From assembly GCF_932274485.2 (NCBI RefSeq), contig NC_065879.2:18712591-18776590 (forward strand): DNA of 64,000 nucleotides, given 5' to 3'. This stretch comes from Patella vulgata. Its lineage: Eukaryota > Mollusca > Gastropoda > Patellidae. Shown here one piece after another: positions 11,683 to 23,330 of this stretch. Numbering within the stretch: the first letter of the stretch is position 1; every line of letters starts with the position of its first letter. The position numbers and the translations under genes were made by a program. The notes under the pieces were generated by a model. That model did not search any database and was not told the origin of the DNA. It saw nothing but the letters and a program-made list of their open reading frames with translations.

Positions 11683-12663
11683 ATGGCTGAGACGCCCGAT
11701 GAAGAGATAGTTTTTAAAACTCAACCAAATTTACCAGACGCTCCTGGGTTAGGTCAGGGTGATGTGTCCGTTGAAGAAGATGATCTAGATGTTTATTCTG
11801 ATGCAAGCGATGATGGACAAATTATGGAAACGACTGGTGTCCATCGTGTAAATGAAACCGGGGAACGCAGAACTTCGAAAACTGTTCAGATGAGACCGGA
11901 AACCTTCTCTGGATCTGAAGATTGGGAGGCGTATATTAGTCATTTCGAGATTTGTGCAGAGCTTGGCAGTTGGGGGGGGGGATGTAGAATGTTAACTTTA
12001 GCTGCAAGCTTGAGGGGATCCGCGAGAGGGTTCTATCTTAACTTATCATCGCGTGAGAAGAGAACGTATGCTTCGTTGGTTAAGGAGTTAAGTCACCGAT
12101 TTGGAAGTACTCGACAACATGGTAGGTGGATGACTAAACTAGAAGGCAGGAGACGAAAGACAGACGAATCGATCGCTGAGCTGGGAGACGACCTGCGTCA
12201 GATGGCACAGCGAGCTTACCCTGAATTTGATGCAAAAGCACAGGAGGCACTTGCTTTGAACCAGCTTTACAAAATTATAGGATTGGAGATGAAGTGTAGA
12301 TGTTTAGATCGCGATTGCCGAACTGTTGCACAGGCGGTAGACGTCATTGAGAGATACGAAACCATGCTAGGTGACGGAATGGAGAAGAAACGATCAGTTA
12401 GAATGGTGAACATACAATCAGGCTATGGTCATGAGGAAACGAGGAAGACGGATGGGATAGATAAGGTTCTGAAGGATGTTATTGATAGACTAGAAAGAAT
12501 TGAGAAACGGAACGATGACGACAGACGAACGAGTGTGCGTTGTTACGAATGTAATAGGACAGGACACTATGCACGACATTGCCCGGAAAGACAAAGGCAG
12601 AACAGGGAAGCAAAGTATCCTAGGAATCAGAATCAGGGAAACTCCAAACCGCCATCTCAGTAG
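11683..12663 (+). CDS. gag: Gypsy gag polyprotein (fossil element)
   Basis: A 326-aa frame begins MAETPDEE. The middle resembles retrotransposon gag: FSGSEDWEAYISHFE, followed by a helical region. Near the C-terminus is one CCHC zinc knuckle, CYECNRTGHYARHC, with a basic tail. By family knowledge it forms the cytoplasmic particle and binds the element RNA. Confidence 0.9.
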   Translation: MAETPDEEIVFKTQPNLPDAPGLGQGDVSVEEDDLDVYSDASDDGQIMETTGVHRVNETGERRTSKTVQMRPETFSGSEDWEAYISHFEICAELGSWGGGCRMLTLAASLRGSARGFYLNLSSREKRTYASLVKELSHRFGSTRQHGRWMTKLEGRRRKTDESIAELGDDLRQMAQRAYPEFDAKAQEALALNQLYKIIGLEMKCRCLDRDCRTVAQAVDVIERYETMLGDGMEKKRSVRMVNIQSGYGHEETRKTDGIDKVLKDVIDRLERIEKRNDDDRRTSVRCYECNRTGHYARHCPERQRQNREAKYPRNQNQGNSKPPSQ

Positions 12664-12671
12664 GCCGAGAG

Positions 12672-15600
12672 GTGATGGGGGACACAAGGCCTGTAACTGA
12701 CCAAACATCATCCAAAAACTATGACAGGCTAGGCACATGTGGTGAGACAAGCGGTAAATTTGATAATGGATTTTATGCAGCTGGAAGAATCAATGATGTT
12801 CCCACACACTTTTTAATTGACAGCGGATCCACTAATACGATTATGTCCTACGAGTATTTTTTGAAAATAAAACAAGAACTAGTTCCTTCTTTAAGAAACT
12901 CAGAATTGACCCTGAAAGACGTTAACGGTAAAAATTTACGCACTTATGGCATTGTTGAGATGAGTATTTCTTTAGGTGAAGGGACTTACTCGCAACCAGT
13001 TCTCGTTTGCGATATTCTCGCACCAGCCATTATTGGTCAAGATTTTCTCTTGGAGCATGTCAACAAATTGGACTACGATAAAATGAGAATGGAAACGAAG
13101 AAGGGTTACGTGCCATGTTGGATTGGTGGAGAAGCAGAAATGGTATGCACAGTTTACGCCACTCAGACAACACATATTCCAGCAAAGAGCAGTATGCTGA
13201 TTGATGTAAGGACGCCTACTTGTGGAATTACCAGTGAACTGGGACTAGTCGAAACACTACCAGGATCAAGTCTTGTCGTTACGACTGGTATCCTCGATAT
13301 GAAGGCAGAAACCAGAACCATTAAAATTACAAATTTCCAAGACGTGCTGGTGACTGTCTATCCAAATGCGAGATTGGGCAAATGTGAATCTATATACTTA
13401 GAAGAGGGCGAACATCCAGGGTTATGCAGAAGTGTTACAGCAGAATCAGGAACAGAAGAAAATCCGAAAATTCCAACGCATTTAGAAGATCTATATAATC
13501 GGAGTAAAGATCATCTGGGATTAGATGAACAGAAAAGATTAGCTTTCCTGTTAGCAAAGTATGGGGATGTGTTTTCGAAATCGTCTGCCGATCTCGGAAG
13601 GACGGACAGAGTACTACATCGAATTAATACTGGAGTCGCTGCCCCCATTCGACAATCAACTCGAAGGTTACCAATTGGAAAGAGAGAAGTAGAATCTGAA
13701 GAGGTTAAGAAGATGCTAGATCGAGGTGTTATAGAACCCTCAAACAGTCCATGGAGTTCGAATGTTGTTTTGGTAACAAAGAAAGATAATACCCACCGTT
13801 TCTGTGTTGACTACAGGTTGTTAAATGATGTAACAACAAAAGATGCCTATCCGCTGCCCCGTATAGACGAATGTCTTGATTCACTTTTTGGTATGGAATG
13901 GTTTTGTTGTCTTGATATGAACTCTGGATTTTGGCAGATAGGAATGGATCCAACCGATTAGGAAAAGGCTCTACCAGTTCCGAGTTATGCCCTTCGGATT
14001 GACCAATTTTCCTTCCACATTTGAACGGCTCATGGAAGATATTTTACGTGGTCTGCAGTGGGAGGAATGTCTGTTATACATGGATGACATTATTGTTCCG
14101 GGGAAATCATTTGAACAGACACTTTTGAGACTTGAACACGTGTTCAAGCGATTACAAGATGCAAACCTAAAGTTAAAACCAAGCAAGTGTACTTTATTCC
14201 AGAAAAGTGTTAAATTCTTAGGGCATGTTGTGTCCAAGGATGGGATAAAGACTGACCCTGACAAAATTTCAGCAATTAAAAATTGGAATGTTCCTAAAAC
14301 CTCGAAACGAGTAAAGAGCTTCCTTGGACTAGCTTCATATTACAGACGATTTGTAAACGGGTTTGCCACAATAGCACGACCTCTTCATAAATTAACCGAC
14401 AAGAATTCTAGGTTCGAATGGACGCCCGAATGTCATCGTTCTTTTGAAAGCCTACGACAGGCTCTTATATCTTCACCAATCTTATCTTATCCAGTACCAG
14501 GCTTGGAATTCATCTTAGACACCGATGCGAGCAGTTTTGCTGTTGGTGCTGTCCTATCACAACTTAATAACGGGAAGGAGCAGGTGATCGCCTATATGAG
14601 TAAATCTTTAACCAAGCACGAGTTATCGTACTGCGTAACGAGGAAAGAACTCTTAGCAGTAGTTACAGCGCTGAAAAACTTTCACTCGTATCTATATGGG
14701 CAAAATGTACTTCTTCGTACTGACAATGCCGCAGTAAGCTGGATGAAGAATTTAAAGTCGCCTACTGCTCAGGTTGCGCGGTGGTTAGAACAAATACAGA
14801 CCTACAACCTAGTGGTTACCCACAGAGCAGGACATCTACATCAGAATGCTGATGCTCTTAGTAGAAACCCGTGTAAATCTTGTAAAAGACAAGAAGATCT
14901 CAATGGTGACAACGATGATACAGAACAAGAACTACGAGATAGTGATCTCACATGTGAGCCACAAACAGATTACACATCAGACGAAAATAACAGAAAAGTG
15001 AGAGCAGTAACCCGCCAACAGGAAAAAGAATTCAAAGACCATAGTGAGTTATTGACTGGGTGGAGTCTTGAAGAGCTACGGATACAGCAGATTGCGGACC
15101 CCGATATTTGTCGAATAATGACGGCTTTAGAAGCTGGTGAAGATCGTCCAACCTGGGAAGAGATATCGAGCGCCACCAAGCATCTGAAAACCTTATGGGC
15201 CCAGTGGGAAAGTTTGGTGCTGAAGGGAGGATTACTTTATCGGAATCGGGAGTCAGAAAATAGAGGGGGGGGGGGCTGCAATTAGTGGTTCCCACAACGA
15301 AACAACAATTGGTTCTTCGATATTCGCACGACATACCGTCATCAGGTCATCTTGGGACCCAGAAGACGTTTAAGAGGATAAAGATGGGATTTTACTGGCC
15401 GGGTATGAATGAATCTGTGAAGAATCATTGCAGGTCCTGCGACAAATGTGCCTCGAGGAAAGTTAAACCTACTGGAAAACGCGCTCCTCTTCGAAGTTAC
15501 TTGGTTGGAGAACCGTTTGAACGGGTTGAGATCGATATATTCGGACCACTGCCTAACACATCAAGCGGAAACCGGTATGTTTTGACGATGTGTGATTGCT

Positions 15601-16393
15601 TTACCAAATGGACCGAGGCCGTACCACTACCGAACCAGGAAGCCATAACAGTAACGAGGGCATTCGTAGACAACTTTGTGTGTCGGTTTGGTACACCACT
15701 GCAACTCCATTCAGACCGTGGCACTAATTTCGAATCAAAAGTATTCCAACAGATGTGTTCGCTTTTGCAAATTGACAAAACCAGAACAACAGCACTAAGG
15801 CCACAATCCAATGGAAATATCGATGGGACGAGTTTCTTCCACAAGTAATGATGGCTTATAGGTCATCAGTACACGCCACTACATCTCAAACTCCGAACAT
15901 GATGACAATGGGAAGAGAAATCACGATGCCACTCCAAGCTGTTGTCAATGTACCCGAAGAGAACGATCCTGTGTTGAGAAATAGTGAAGATTATATCGAA
16001 GCTCTCAAAAAGAAGCTTTCTGTGAGTCACGACGTAGCGAGAAGATGCTTAAAACGGGGCTCGGAATACCAGAAGAAGCATTATGACATTCGTGCCCAGA
16101 GAAGACATCTAGCTATTGGTCAACCGGTGTGGATTTACGAACCGATTCGAAAAGTGGGAGTCTGTTCGAAGCTTACATCGCCTTGGAAGGGTCCTTTCTT
16201 GGTCACAAAACGAATAAACGACGTCATTTATAAGGTTAAGAGAAGTAGAACGCAGTCGCCGAAAGTATATCACATAGACAAACTGGCTTTGTATCATGGA
16301 AGGAATATACCAAACTGGATACAGCGATTCACGAGATGCGATAAAGAGGAACGAAATGTAGTGAACAGTGAACTTATGGTATCAACCCTCTGA
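12672..16393 (+). mobile_element. pol: Gypsy pol region: protease, RT, RNase H, integrase (fossil)
   Basis: Domains in order: aspartic protease with DSGST near 12820; reverse transcriptase with FCVDYRLLN near 13800 and YMDD near 14080; RNase H with DTDAS near 14520 and the end block ADALSRNP near 14855; integrase with an HHCC-type zinc-binding region (CRSCDKCA near 15435) and a catalytic core (VEIDIFGPLP near 15530, HSDRGTNFES near 15710). A chromodomain-like tail was not evident. The region is broken, with about three interruptions. By family knowledge it carries out reverse transcription and integration. Confidence 0.92.
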
Positions 16394-16785
16394 ACCTTTC
16401 TTTGAGTAACCAATTTATATTTTATTATTGAGGGCGGAAGGCCCATGGGAGGCGTGAATGTGGTACCACGGGATTTTGGGAGTAACTGGCTTGATCACCC
16501 AGAGGAAACCAACCGTAGCTGTTGAAGAACAGTGGAATTTTAATTTAGCTGACGGTAGCAACTTTAACTTAGCTGATGGTAGCAACTTTAATTTACCCGA
16601 TGGTTACGAGGTCTTGGGCTGAACATCTATTGAGTTCCTGGTGTTGTCAAAATCACTATTTACAAGTTATGTCATCTTAGTGTTGGTTCCTTCCGTGACA
16701 GTTATCCTTGACGACTGACTGATTGCCTGTTTATTTTTGTTAAACTACTCTCCCACGGAAGCTTTATGTAATTATTTGTTTCAGA

Positions 16786-18402
16786 ATGAGTACCGAGTTA
16801 AAATTCAATTGTTGGAAGTGCACGATGGTCTTTAAGACGAACCGGGAGAGGAAGAACCACATGGCCAACAGAGAGCACGGGGCGTTAAGAGTGGTATGCC
16901 CATCTTGTCCGAGAGAAAGATTGTTTCGGAGGTCAGTTCCCGAATTGAGAGACCATTACCAAAGGGACCATCCAAAGGTTTTCACCACACTCTCCAAAGA
17001 GTTCTTTTCCGAGAGCAACGGATTCTGGCTGTCCATAAACCCCACCGACTATTTACGGATTGTCTCTAATACAGCAAGGTCGTCAGATGAAGCGAGAAAG
17101 GCCCGAGAAATGGTGCGAGGATGGTTTGACTTCGTCAGAGGGAATAGCACCAAGTTGAAAGATTTCGAAAGAGGATGGGATTCAGCTTCGAACAAACGAG
17201 ACAGAGCACCTACCATACCCTGTGAGAGCAGTTTTGTCCCTGATTACGAAGGGACCCCGCCTCCAAAGAAAGTTCACTATGATCCCGAGAACCCATCAAT
17301 AGAGGAGACGTCGCTGTCCATACACAGCATTGTCATGAAACCCGTTGGTTTTGAGGCCTTCCTACTTAACGAGGAACGCTCAGTATGGTACAAGTGCTCC
17401 ATTTCGCCAAACCTATCCACCAAGGCCATGACCAGTTTGTTCAGAAGAGTGCCTGCTGCGGGGGAGAATATAACATCACCTCCAGAAATCATGACAACTT
17501 TGGCAAGACCGGATCCGAAACTTGAATCACAGATATCTGGCACGCTGGGTATTCCGGTTGAATTCCTCATGCACATTAGTAGGGCATTGGCGATGCCTGT
17601 TTCCAGTACTCCAGTTGCAGAAACAGATTCTATCCCCAGCACAGCACATGCAGATGAGGCGGACGATCCAGCAAATCTTTCCGCAGACACCACAGATTTA
17701 GGTCATCATGAACTCCCGGGTGAGAACACTGTGATGGATATAAACAACAACAACCGACAAGATTTACAAGAATTACCCATTGTAGTACGTGATCTGATTC
17801 CTAAAGCCTCTTCTAGCGCCAATAACCTAGTAACTAACATCGATGCTGTTTTTGACACGCCAGCAGGTAGTCTTTCACCGGCGTTGTCACTCAATGTATC
17901 TGAGTATAACCCACGAAAGGTAAACAGTGATAAGGAAGGAGTCTTGACGTTATTCAAGAGAGGTATCATGCCCATCCTACCACCCGCTAAAAGAGACTGG
18001 AGAGGTGTTACCAGATTCCAACTAAACTCAGAAGCTTCGCAACAGCCATTTTTCTGGCCACCTCAAGGATGGGAGCAGTTTAGTCCCGATCAAAAGCTGT
18101 TTGCACTTGAAACGATGGCCTTCCAGCTTAACAGCCAACGAGCCCAAACACAAAATTGGGACCGTGCCTACCTCATCGCCAAGTACCAAATGCTGTCATT
18201 ACCTGGCTCCGCTAGACCACCATTAACCAGCAGTTCAAAACAAGTATGCCAGATGCGCCATTGCAACGAAGAGATGATTAAGAAGATTGTAAATGGAAAC
18301 GTTACCCAACATCAAGATGTCACATTGATAAAAATGATGGAAGCAACAGCTATTCATAGGGAGAATGATACTGATTGGATATCGGACCAGTTGGACCAAT
18401 AA
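16786..18402 (+). CDS. Extra 538-aa zinc-finger ORF in the Gypsy element
   Basis: An open frame lies between pol and the 3' LTR, where an env gene sits in some Gypsy elements. The N-terminus holds two C2H2-like fingers: CWKC with H-x5-H at about residues 9-32, and CPSC with H-x4-H at about 39-62. A region rich in acidic, Ser and Thr residues follows to about 330, then a C-terminal part with FFWPPQGWEQF. No signal peptide or membrane segment was seen, so it does not look like an envelope protein. The function is unknown; nucleic-acid binding is an inference from the fingers. Confidence 0.75.
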   Translation: MSTELKFNCWKCTMVFKTNRERKNHMANREHGALRVVCPSCPRERLFRRSVPELRDHYQRDHPKVFTTLSKEFFSESNGFWLSINPTDYLRIVSNTARSSDEARKAREMVRGWFDFVRGNSTKLKDFERGWDSASNKRDRAPTIPCESSFVPDYEGTPPPKKVHYDPENPSIEETSLSIHSIVMKPVGFEAFLLNEERSVWYKCSISPNLSTKAMTSLFRRVPAAGENITSPPEIMTTLARPDPKLESQISGTLGIPVEFLMHISRALAMPVSSTPVAETDSIPSTAHADEADDPANLSADTTDLGHHELPGENTVMDINNNNRQDLQELPIVVRDLIPKASSSANNLVTNIDAVFDTPAGSLSPALSLNVSEYNPRKVNSDKEGVLTLFKRGIMPILPPAKRDWRGVTRFQLNSEASQQPFFWPPQGWEQFSPDQKLFALETMAFQLNSQRAQTQNWDRAYLIAKYQMLSLPGSARPPLTSSSKQVCQMRHCNEEMIKKIVNGNVTQHQDVTLIKMMEATAIHRENDTDWISDQLDQ

Positions 18403-18865
18403 CAAATCCGTTGTCGCTTCCTTGCGAAATTATAGAACTTGTGTAAAAAAAAAAACCTAAACATTGTGCGCGTTTCACAGAAGAATTATGGTATATTTTA
18501 ACAAGAAATCTACAGAACTGAGAAGTGTTTTTGCGCTCATCGCGTTCTACGTCGGGATTTGCTGTCAGTGGACATTCATCGTTGCTTCGATTATAGAAAG
18601 AACTGTTTAATTAAATTGTGTTTCGAACTGATTATTCTAACGTGCAGCTACCTGGTATAGATAAGAAGAATTAAAAGCATGCTTACGTTTGTGCTAGTGA
18701 TATTAAACATTTATTACATCGTGGAATAATTTCAAATAATACCCAGTTATCAGTATGACGTTAAAATAACATTATTTGGACGTTGTGTTAGTCGTATCGC
18801 GAGATTCGATGTTTATTAATTGGTACGTAATTCAGGAGAATTGTGTATATTTAAGGTGGGGAGAG
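18403..18865 (+). other. Non-coding Gypsy 3' region ending in a polypurine tract
   Basis: No convincing frame is present. The stretch ends in the purine-rich 'aaggtggggagag' directly before TGTTATATATAAGG, which looks like a polypurine tract followed by a TG-starting LTR. Confidence 0.55.
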
Positions 18866-20217
18866 TGTTATATATAAGGGGGGGGGGGAGATTTAATTAT
18901 TGTTATTATTTCATTATCACTGATCACTGGTAATGCCGTGTACCATATGTTAATAATCAATCGTTACATCTTCACATTGTTTTATTATTGCATTTGTTAA
19001 GTATTTATCGTTGGTATTATTACGATATTAGTGTTGCCTTTGCCATTGTTGAAAGGTTTAATTGTGTCTATAAATAGAACGAGCCGTACGCTCTCATTGT
19101 TTACAATTTTGTTTTGCCTAATGTAGCCTACTTACGTTGACGACAGCAAGTCGTATCTTAGATTATAGAACATCGGTACTTAGAGCCGGATTTGTAAGGC
19201 ATGTCATGATGTATTACTATGCGACTGGATATAAGGGGACGATAGCACTTCAAATAATATCCACATATGAATGTATTGTTAGCGTGGAATGCTGTGTGCA
19301 TTCGAGTCAGACGAGACGGGCGTAGTAATATGGTTGCTAGGGATAGTTAGTGATAGTAACATGATCATTCTCACGTTAATTTAATGGTGTATTATAATAA
19401 ATTCATGACCTTACAATGCTTGTTACTTTTGTTACTTACTTTGTACATCTCATTATTATATTAGATCCATTAAGTATTTTGAAGTAGGCCTACTTGCTGT
19501 TCTTAGGTAGTTCCAATTCTTTAGGACCTCGTCGCTGTAAGCTAAGACTTACGCACGATTCATGGGCTAGGTGTTTCTTCATTAATGTATTTGCGCTGGT
19601 CTAATTGTACATTACTTTGATTTTAGATTCAGAATAGGTTACTTACATGTAATGCAATGATTAATTATTAACATCTTTATTAATTTTCATATTATTGTAA
19701 AACGTTTACTTGTCAGGAAAACGTAGTCCTTGTCAGGCAGAATGCGAGCCTGTAATTGGTCAATAGATCTGCTTGCAGCCTATAAAAGGACGTCCTGTCG
19801 TCGATGTCGGCAGATAGCTCTACGTCAGCCTAGGGTAAGGACCTCTTAAAGCTGGCCTGACAAAAGGAATTATGACGGCGCTACCGACCATCCTGGTAGA
19901 ACCGTCTCCCCTTGACGTTTTTGTATGATCATAACGTAGTTGAGCCTAAGCAATCCGTCAGGCATGGCGGGTTGTCAGGTTGTCAGGGCGAACTTGTCAG
20001 GACTTACAGCGTCAATTGTCAGGCTGAACATTGTCAGGCATGACACTGGACATTAGAATAAATGACGTTATGGCTATCTCCCACCCCCCACAAGACCCTT
20101 CTTATAACCAACACTAAAGTTACCTGATTAATGTAAATAATGGTCGTGTATTTATCTCATGGTTGTATTGAATAAATCGTATAAAAATGGTGAATATGGT
20201 GTTACTTCTAAACAGCG
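18866..20217 (+). repeat. Gypsy 3' LTR
   Basis: It starts TGTTATATA after a polypurine tract. Positions 19318-20217 match the 5' LTR at 10602-11501 with about 98-99% identity by eye. Three bases at its right edge (GCG, 20215-20217) are shared with the palindrome arm that begins there, so a microhomology junction is possible. Confidence 0.75.
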
Positions 20218-20338
20218 TGTTCACTTTTAAACCCGTTCAGAAGGAACTTAGGAAGGATTCCTGTTTATAAGTAGAACGGTTTGCCATATTGCTTTCTCGT
20301 CAATCATAAATATTTATTCATTTTAATTCTCTTTTCAG

Positions 20339-20439
20339 GCTTTGTGTTGGGAATATATGACAATGATCAAGTGCAGCCCTCCAATAATACAAGTCAAGTT
20401 TGTTATGTCAGGGACCAACTTATTTCCGCCGGTTATTAA
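20339..20439 (+). pseudogene. Inverted copy of profilin exon 3
   Basis: A 'ctcttttcag' acceptor is followed by 101 nt identical by eye to profilin exon 3, reading FVLGIYDNDQVQPS... to SAGY and a stop. Exons 1 and 2 are absent on this strand, where the Gypsy LTR lies directly upstream. It is a partial gene copy, and splicing from upstream transcripts (for example from the LTR) is possible but unproven. Confidence 0.85.
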
Positions 20440-20555
20440 CCTAAATATTTATTTATATATTGTTTAAATATAAGTTTTATTATATTATTAGATAATAATT
20501 AAAGTGCTGGAGATATTGTTTTATTTTACATTCCAAATCAGTGAGGTGGAAGTCA

Positions 20556-20748
20556 TTTATACATTCTAGTTCCAAATAACTGTAGCCATTTTGATATATC
20601 AGTGTCATTTATTGTATAACTTATACATTCTAGTTCCAAATGACTGTAACCATTTTGATATATCAGTGTCATTTATTGTATAACTTATACATTCTAGTTC
20701 CAAATTACTGTAACCATTTTGATATATCAGTGTCATTTATTGTAATAA
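20556..20748 (+). repeat. 64-bp minisatellite, three units (left arm)
   Basis: Units beginning 'acattctagttccaaat' start near 20561, 20625 and 20689, a 64-bp period. The mirrored array at about 31538-31728 also has three units, so the array predates the inverted duplication. It lies in the 3' flank or UTR of the profilin copy. Confidence 0.9.
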
Positions 20749-22319
20749 CTTATTCTATTGGCAGAGTAAATGAAATTATTTTTTTTTATTGTACATTTGA
20801 CAACAATATCATTTACTTCAGAATCTCGTATGTATGTTTTTCAAATGTTAGTTTTACAATAGAAAACTGCTGTTTTATCAAAAAACATTTTAACAATCAA
20901 AGGGAGTATAAGATATAACATGTTAATCTATGAAATTAACTTTACCCAAAGTAGGTGACCGTCAATATATTCTTCAATGTACATGTATGAGATTAATGTT
21001 GCTATTAAGCTTGCCATATAATGTTCCAGACCCTTTACGTATGTTATATGTATTTAATAATTTATGTGTGCTTTCATCTTATTATAACGAGTTTATTTAT
21101 TTCTATTTTTCAAATCCAAAATTTATTTAGGTTTGTATTTAGTAAACCTAAATATTTATTAGTTCATATCGTATGTATATAAATGAAACAAAATTTATTG
21201 TTTACGTTCTGATCAAGTTACGCCTCCATTTACAAATAAATTACTAAATAAAAATCACTTTGTTTTTTTGTTAGTTTCTGTATATTAAATCTGGAATCTA
21301 ATGAAATTTGGTCATATTCCTAGGGACAGTTGTGGTAGCTGAATATAAAGACTGTATATTATGAATAGGCCCACTTCATTAGTATTTTTACTGCATAGTA
21401 TAAAAACTATTGTTCTTGTTCGGATTATTATTTTTTATACTGTTTTTGTTCGGATTATTATTATTTTTTTTTTCCATCGCGTGTTATGAAAAAGTACATA
21501 TTCTACAGAATTAAAATTAAACTCTATACTATCCGAAAGCTAATTAGTTTAAAACTTTAAAAACGATAACAGGGAGTGACGTCATCGACGAAAATAGACT
21601 AATATTAGACATCAAAGGAAACTTTTTTGTTTTCCAACCAATTTGAATGCAGTTTTCACCAATTTGTAGCTGTTCGTATTTCTCAGTTTTTATGTCGGGG
21701 GGCATTGTGGCCTCTACGACGCACGCGTATGGCCTAATTTTAAGCTCAAAAGTAAAAAGAGTGAAAATTCTGAGCGTAACTTTTTTATTTTTGAAGATTT
21801 CGGCTTGAAAATTTCAGAATACATTACAAATGGGTAGATTAAGGCAAAAATGTCAACATAATTTTTCCAATTATCTCCCCCTTTTTAACTTCTTAAATTT
21901 TTCCTTATTTTAAAATATTGCCACCAATCTTTAAAATCCCACTCGTGCTACAAATTTTATTCAATTTTCAATATCGTTATATTTTGGGAAAGCATTCACA
22001 ATTCGCAATCGATCGTGGCACGTTTAGAAGTTTGATATTTGACTAAGATTTTTTAAAGTGACGTTTAAAGTGGTTTTTTTAAAAATAGTATAAGACTTTG
22101 AAATTAATAAAATGTCAATGGCAAACGATAAATTGAGTCATCCTACTGATGCGACTTGAAATATGTCATTAGAAACTTTCTAAATAATCTTCCCTTGGAA
22201 CAATTAAGGATAAGGGTCAAAGTTTTAAAACAAATCGACAAAATTTAGGTCAGATTGCCTTGATTTTTTTTCTGTACTAGCTAAGAAATTACTGATGCGT
22301 ACACAAATTATGAAGTCTT

Positions 22320-23330
22320 TTGATCGAACCGGAAGTGCCACCATCTTTAAATGTGAAAAATCCCTAAGGCTTTTGCGATAATTTACTTACAGTACAGACA
22401 TGGGAGTTATATTTTCTGAATCCTTGAAGGAATGTCTAAAAAACGTTCAGAGCAGAATTTTGATTTAGGTCAACTGATGGTCACCATTTTGAATTGAATA
22501 TGAAATATAGCAAAAATCTACATTAACGGGCTTGTAAATAAACACAATAAGTCGTAGTTTGAATTCGTCTCCTATTTCTGAAATTAATACATTTCTGGAT
22601 AGGCGGATTCATTGTCGAATTTTTGGTGTTTGAAAAATTCAAAATTTCGAAATTCCGCTTTAACGTTTTTCGTTCCTACAAAGTTATTTATGAGTGAAAA
22701 ATCCGCATTAACGACTTGGAAATACTTGGAATAGGCGGTCATTTCGTAAATTCGTTTCAGATTTCCGAAATTAATACATTTCTCGTTAGCCTCCTTCCAA
22801 GAATGGTTGATGGCTTTGTAATCAAGATATTTTCAAAACGTTTTACGAATCCGAAATCACCGAAATTTACTAATGAAAAAATGACACACATAGCTGTACT
22901 TTTGTGACTTTTTGATCTATTTTACTAATTATTTTTCCTTTGAGTACTTTGCAACATTTACTTTTAATTTGCTATTTCCGATTTTCGAAATCCGAATATT
23001 ACATCATTGACATCTCATCCCTGAAGTAAAACCAACATGACCACTTTGAGAAATTAAGGATCAAAGTTTTCAAAAAAGTCGACAAAATAGTAGGTTAGAT
23101 GACCTTAAGAAATTACTGATGTGTACACATAATATGGAGTTTGTCTTGAAACGTGAAAAATTCCCGAGCCTTCTGCGATATTTTACTAACAGACATCGGA
23201 TTTACATTTTCTGAATCCTTGAAGGAATGCCGCTAAACATTCGGAGCAGAATATTGACTAAGGTTAACTGGGGGTCACCATTTTGTACTGAATATGAAAA
23301 AAGTGAAAAATCCACGTTAATGGGCGTTGA
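22320..23330. repeat. Diverged internal duplication in the palindrome arm
   Basis: About 22350-22510 and about 23150-23310 share order and phrases: 'gtgaaaaat', 'ctgaatccttgaaggaatg', 'agcagaat', 'ggtcaccattttg', 'gaatatgaaa'. The duplication is mirrored in the right arm at about 29050-29210 and 29770-29940. No coding sequence was seen. Confidence 0.7.

Larger units (their letters stand above)
10602..20217 (+). mobile_element. Ty3/Gypsy LTR retrotransposon with an extra ORF (fossil)
   Basis: The order is LTR, primer-binding site, gag, protease, reverse transcriptase, RNase H, integrase, an additional ORF, polypurine tract, LTR. The 900-nt segment shared by the two LTRs differs at only about a dozen positions by eye, so the insertion is young. 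The pol region is broken in about three places; gag and the extra ORF look whole. Neither outer edge shows a clear target-site duplication. The right edge coincides with the junction of the large inverted duplication. The element is head-to-head with the THAP9-like gene. Confidence 0.95.

Noticed and set aside
12490-17975. Antisense open frames within the Gypsy element
   Set aside because: They are shadows of gag, pol and the third ORF, with no start context or domain of their own.
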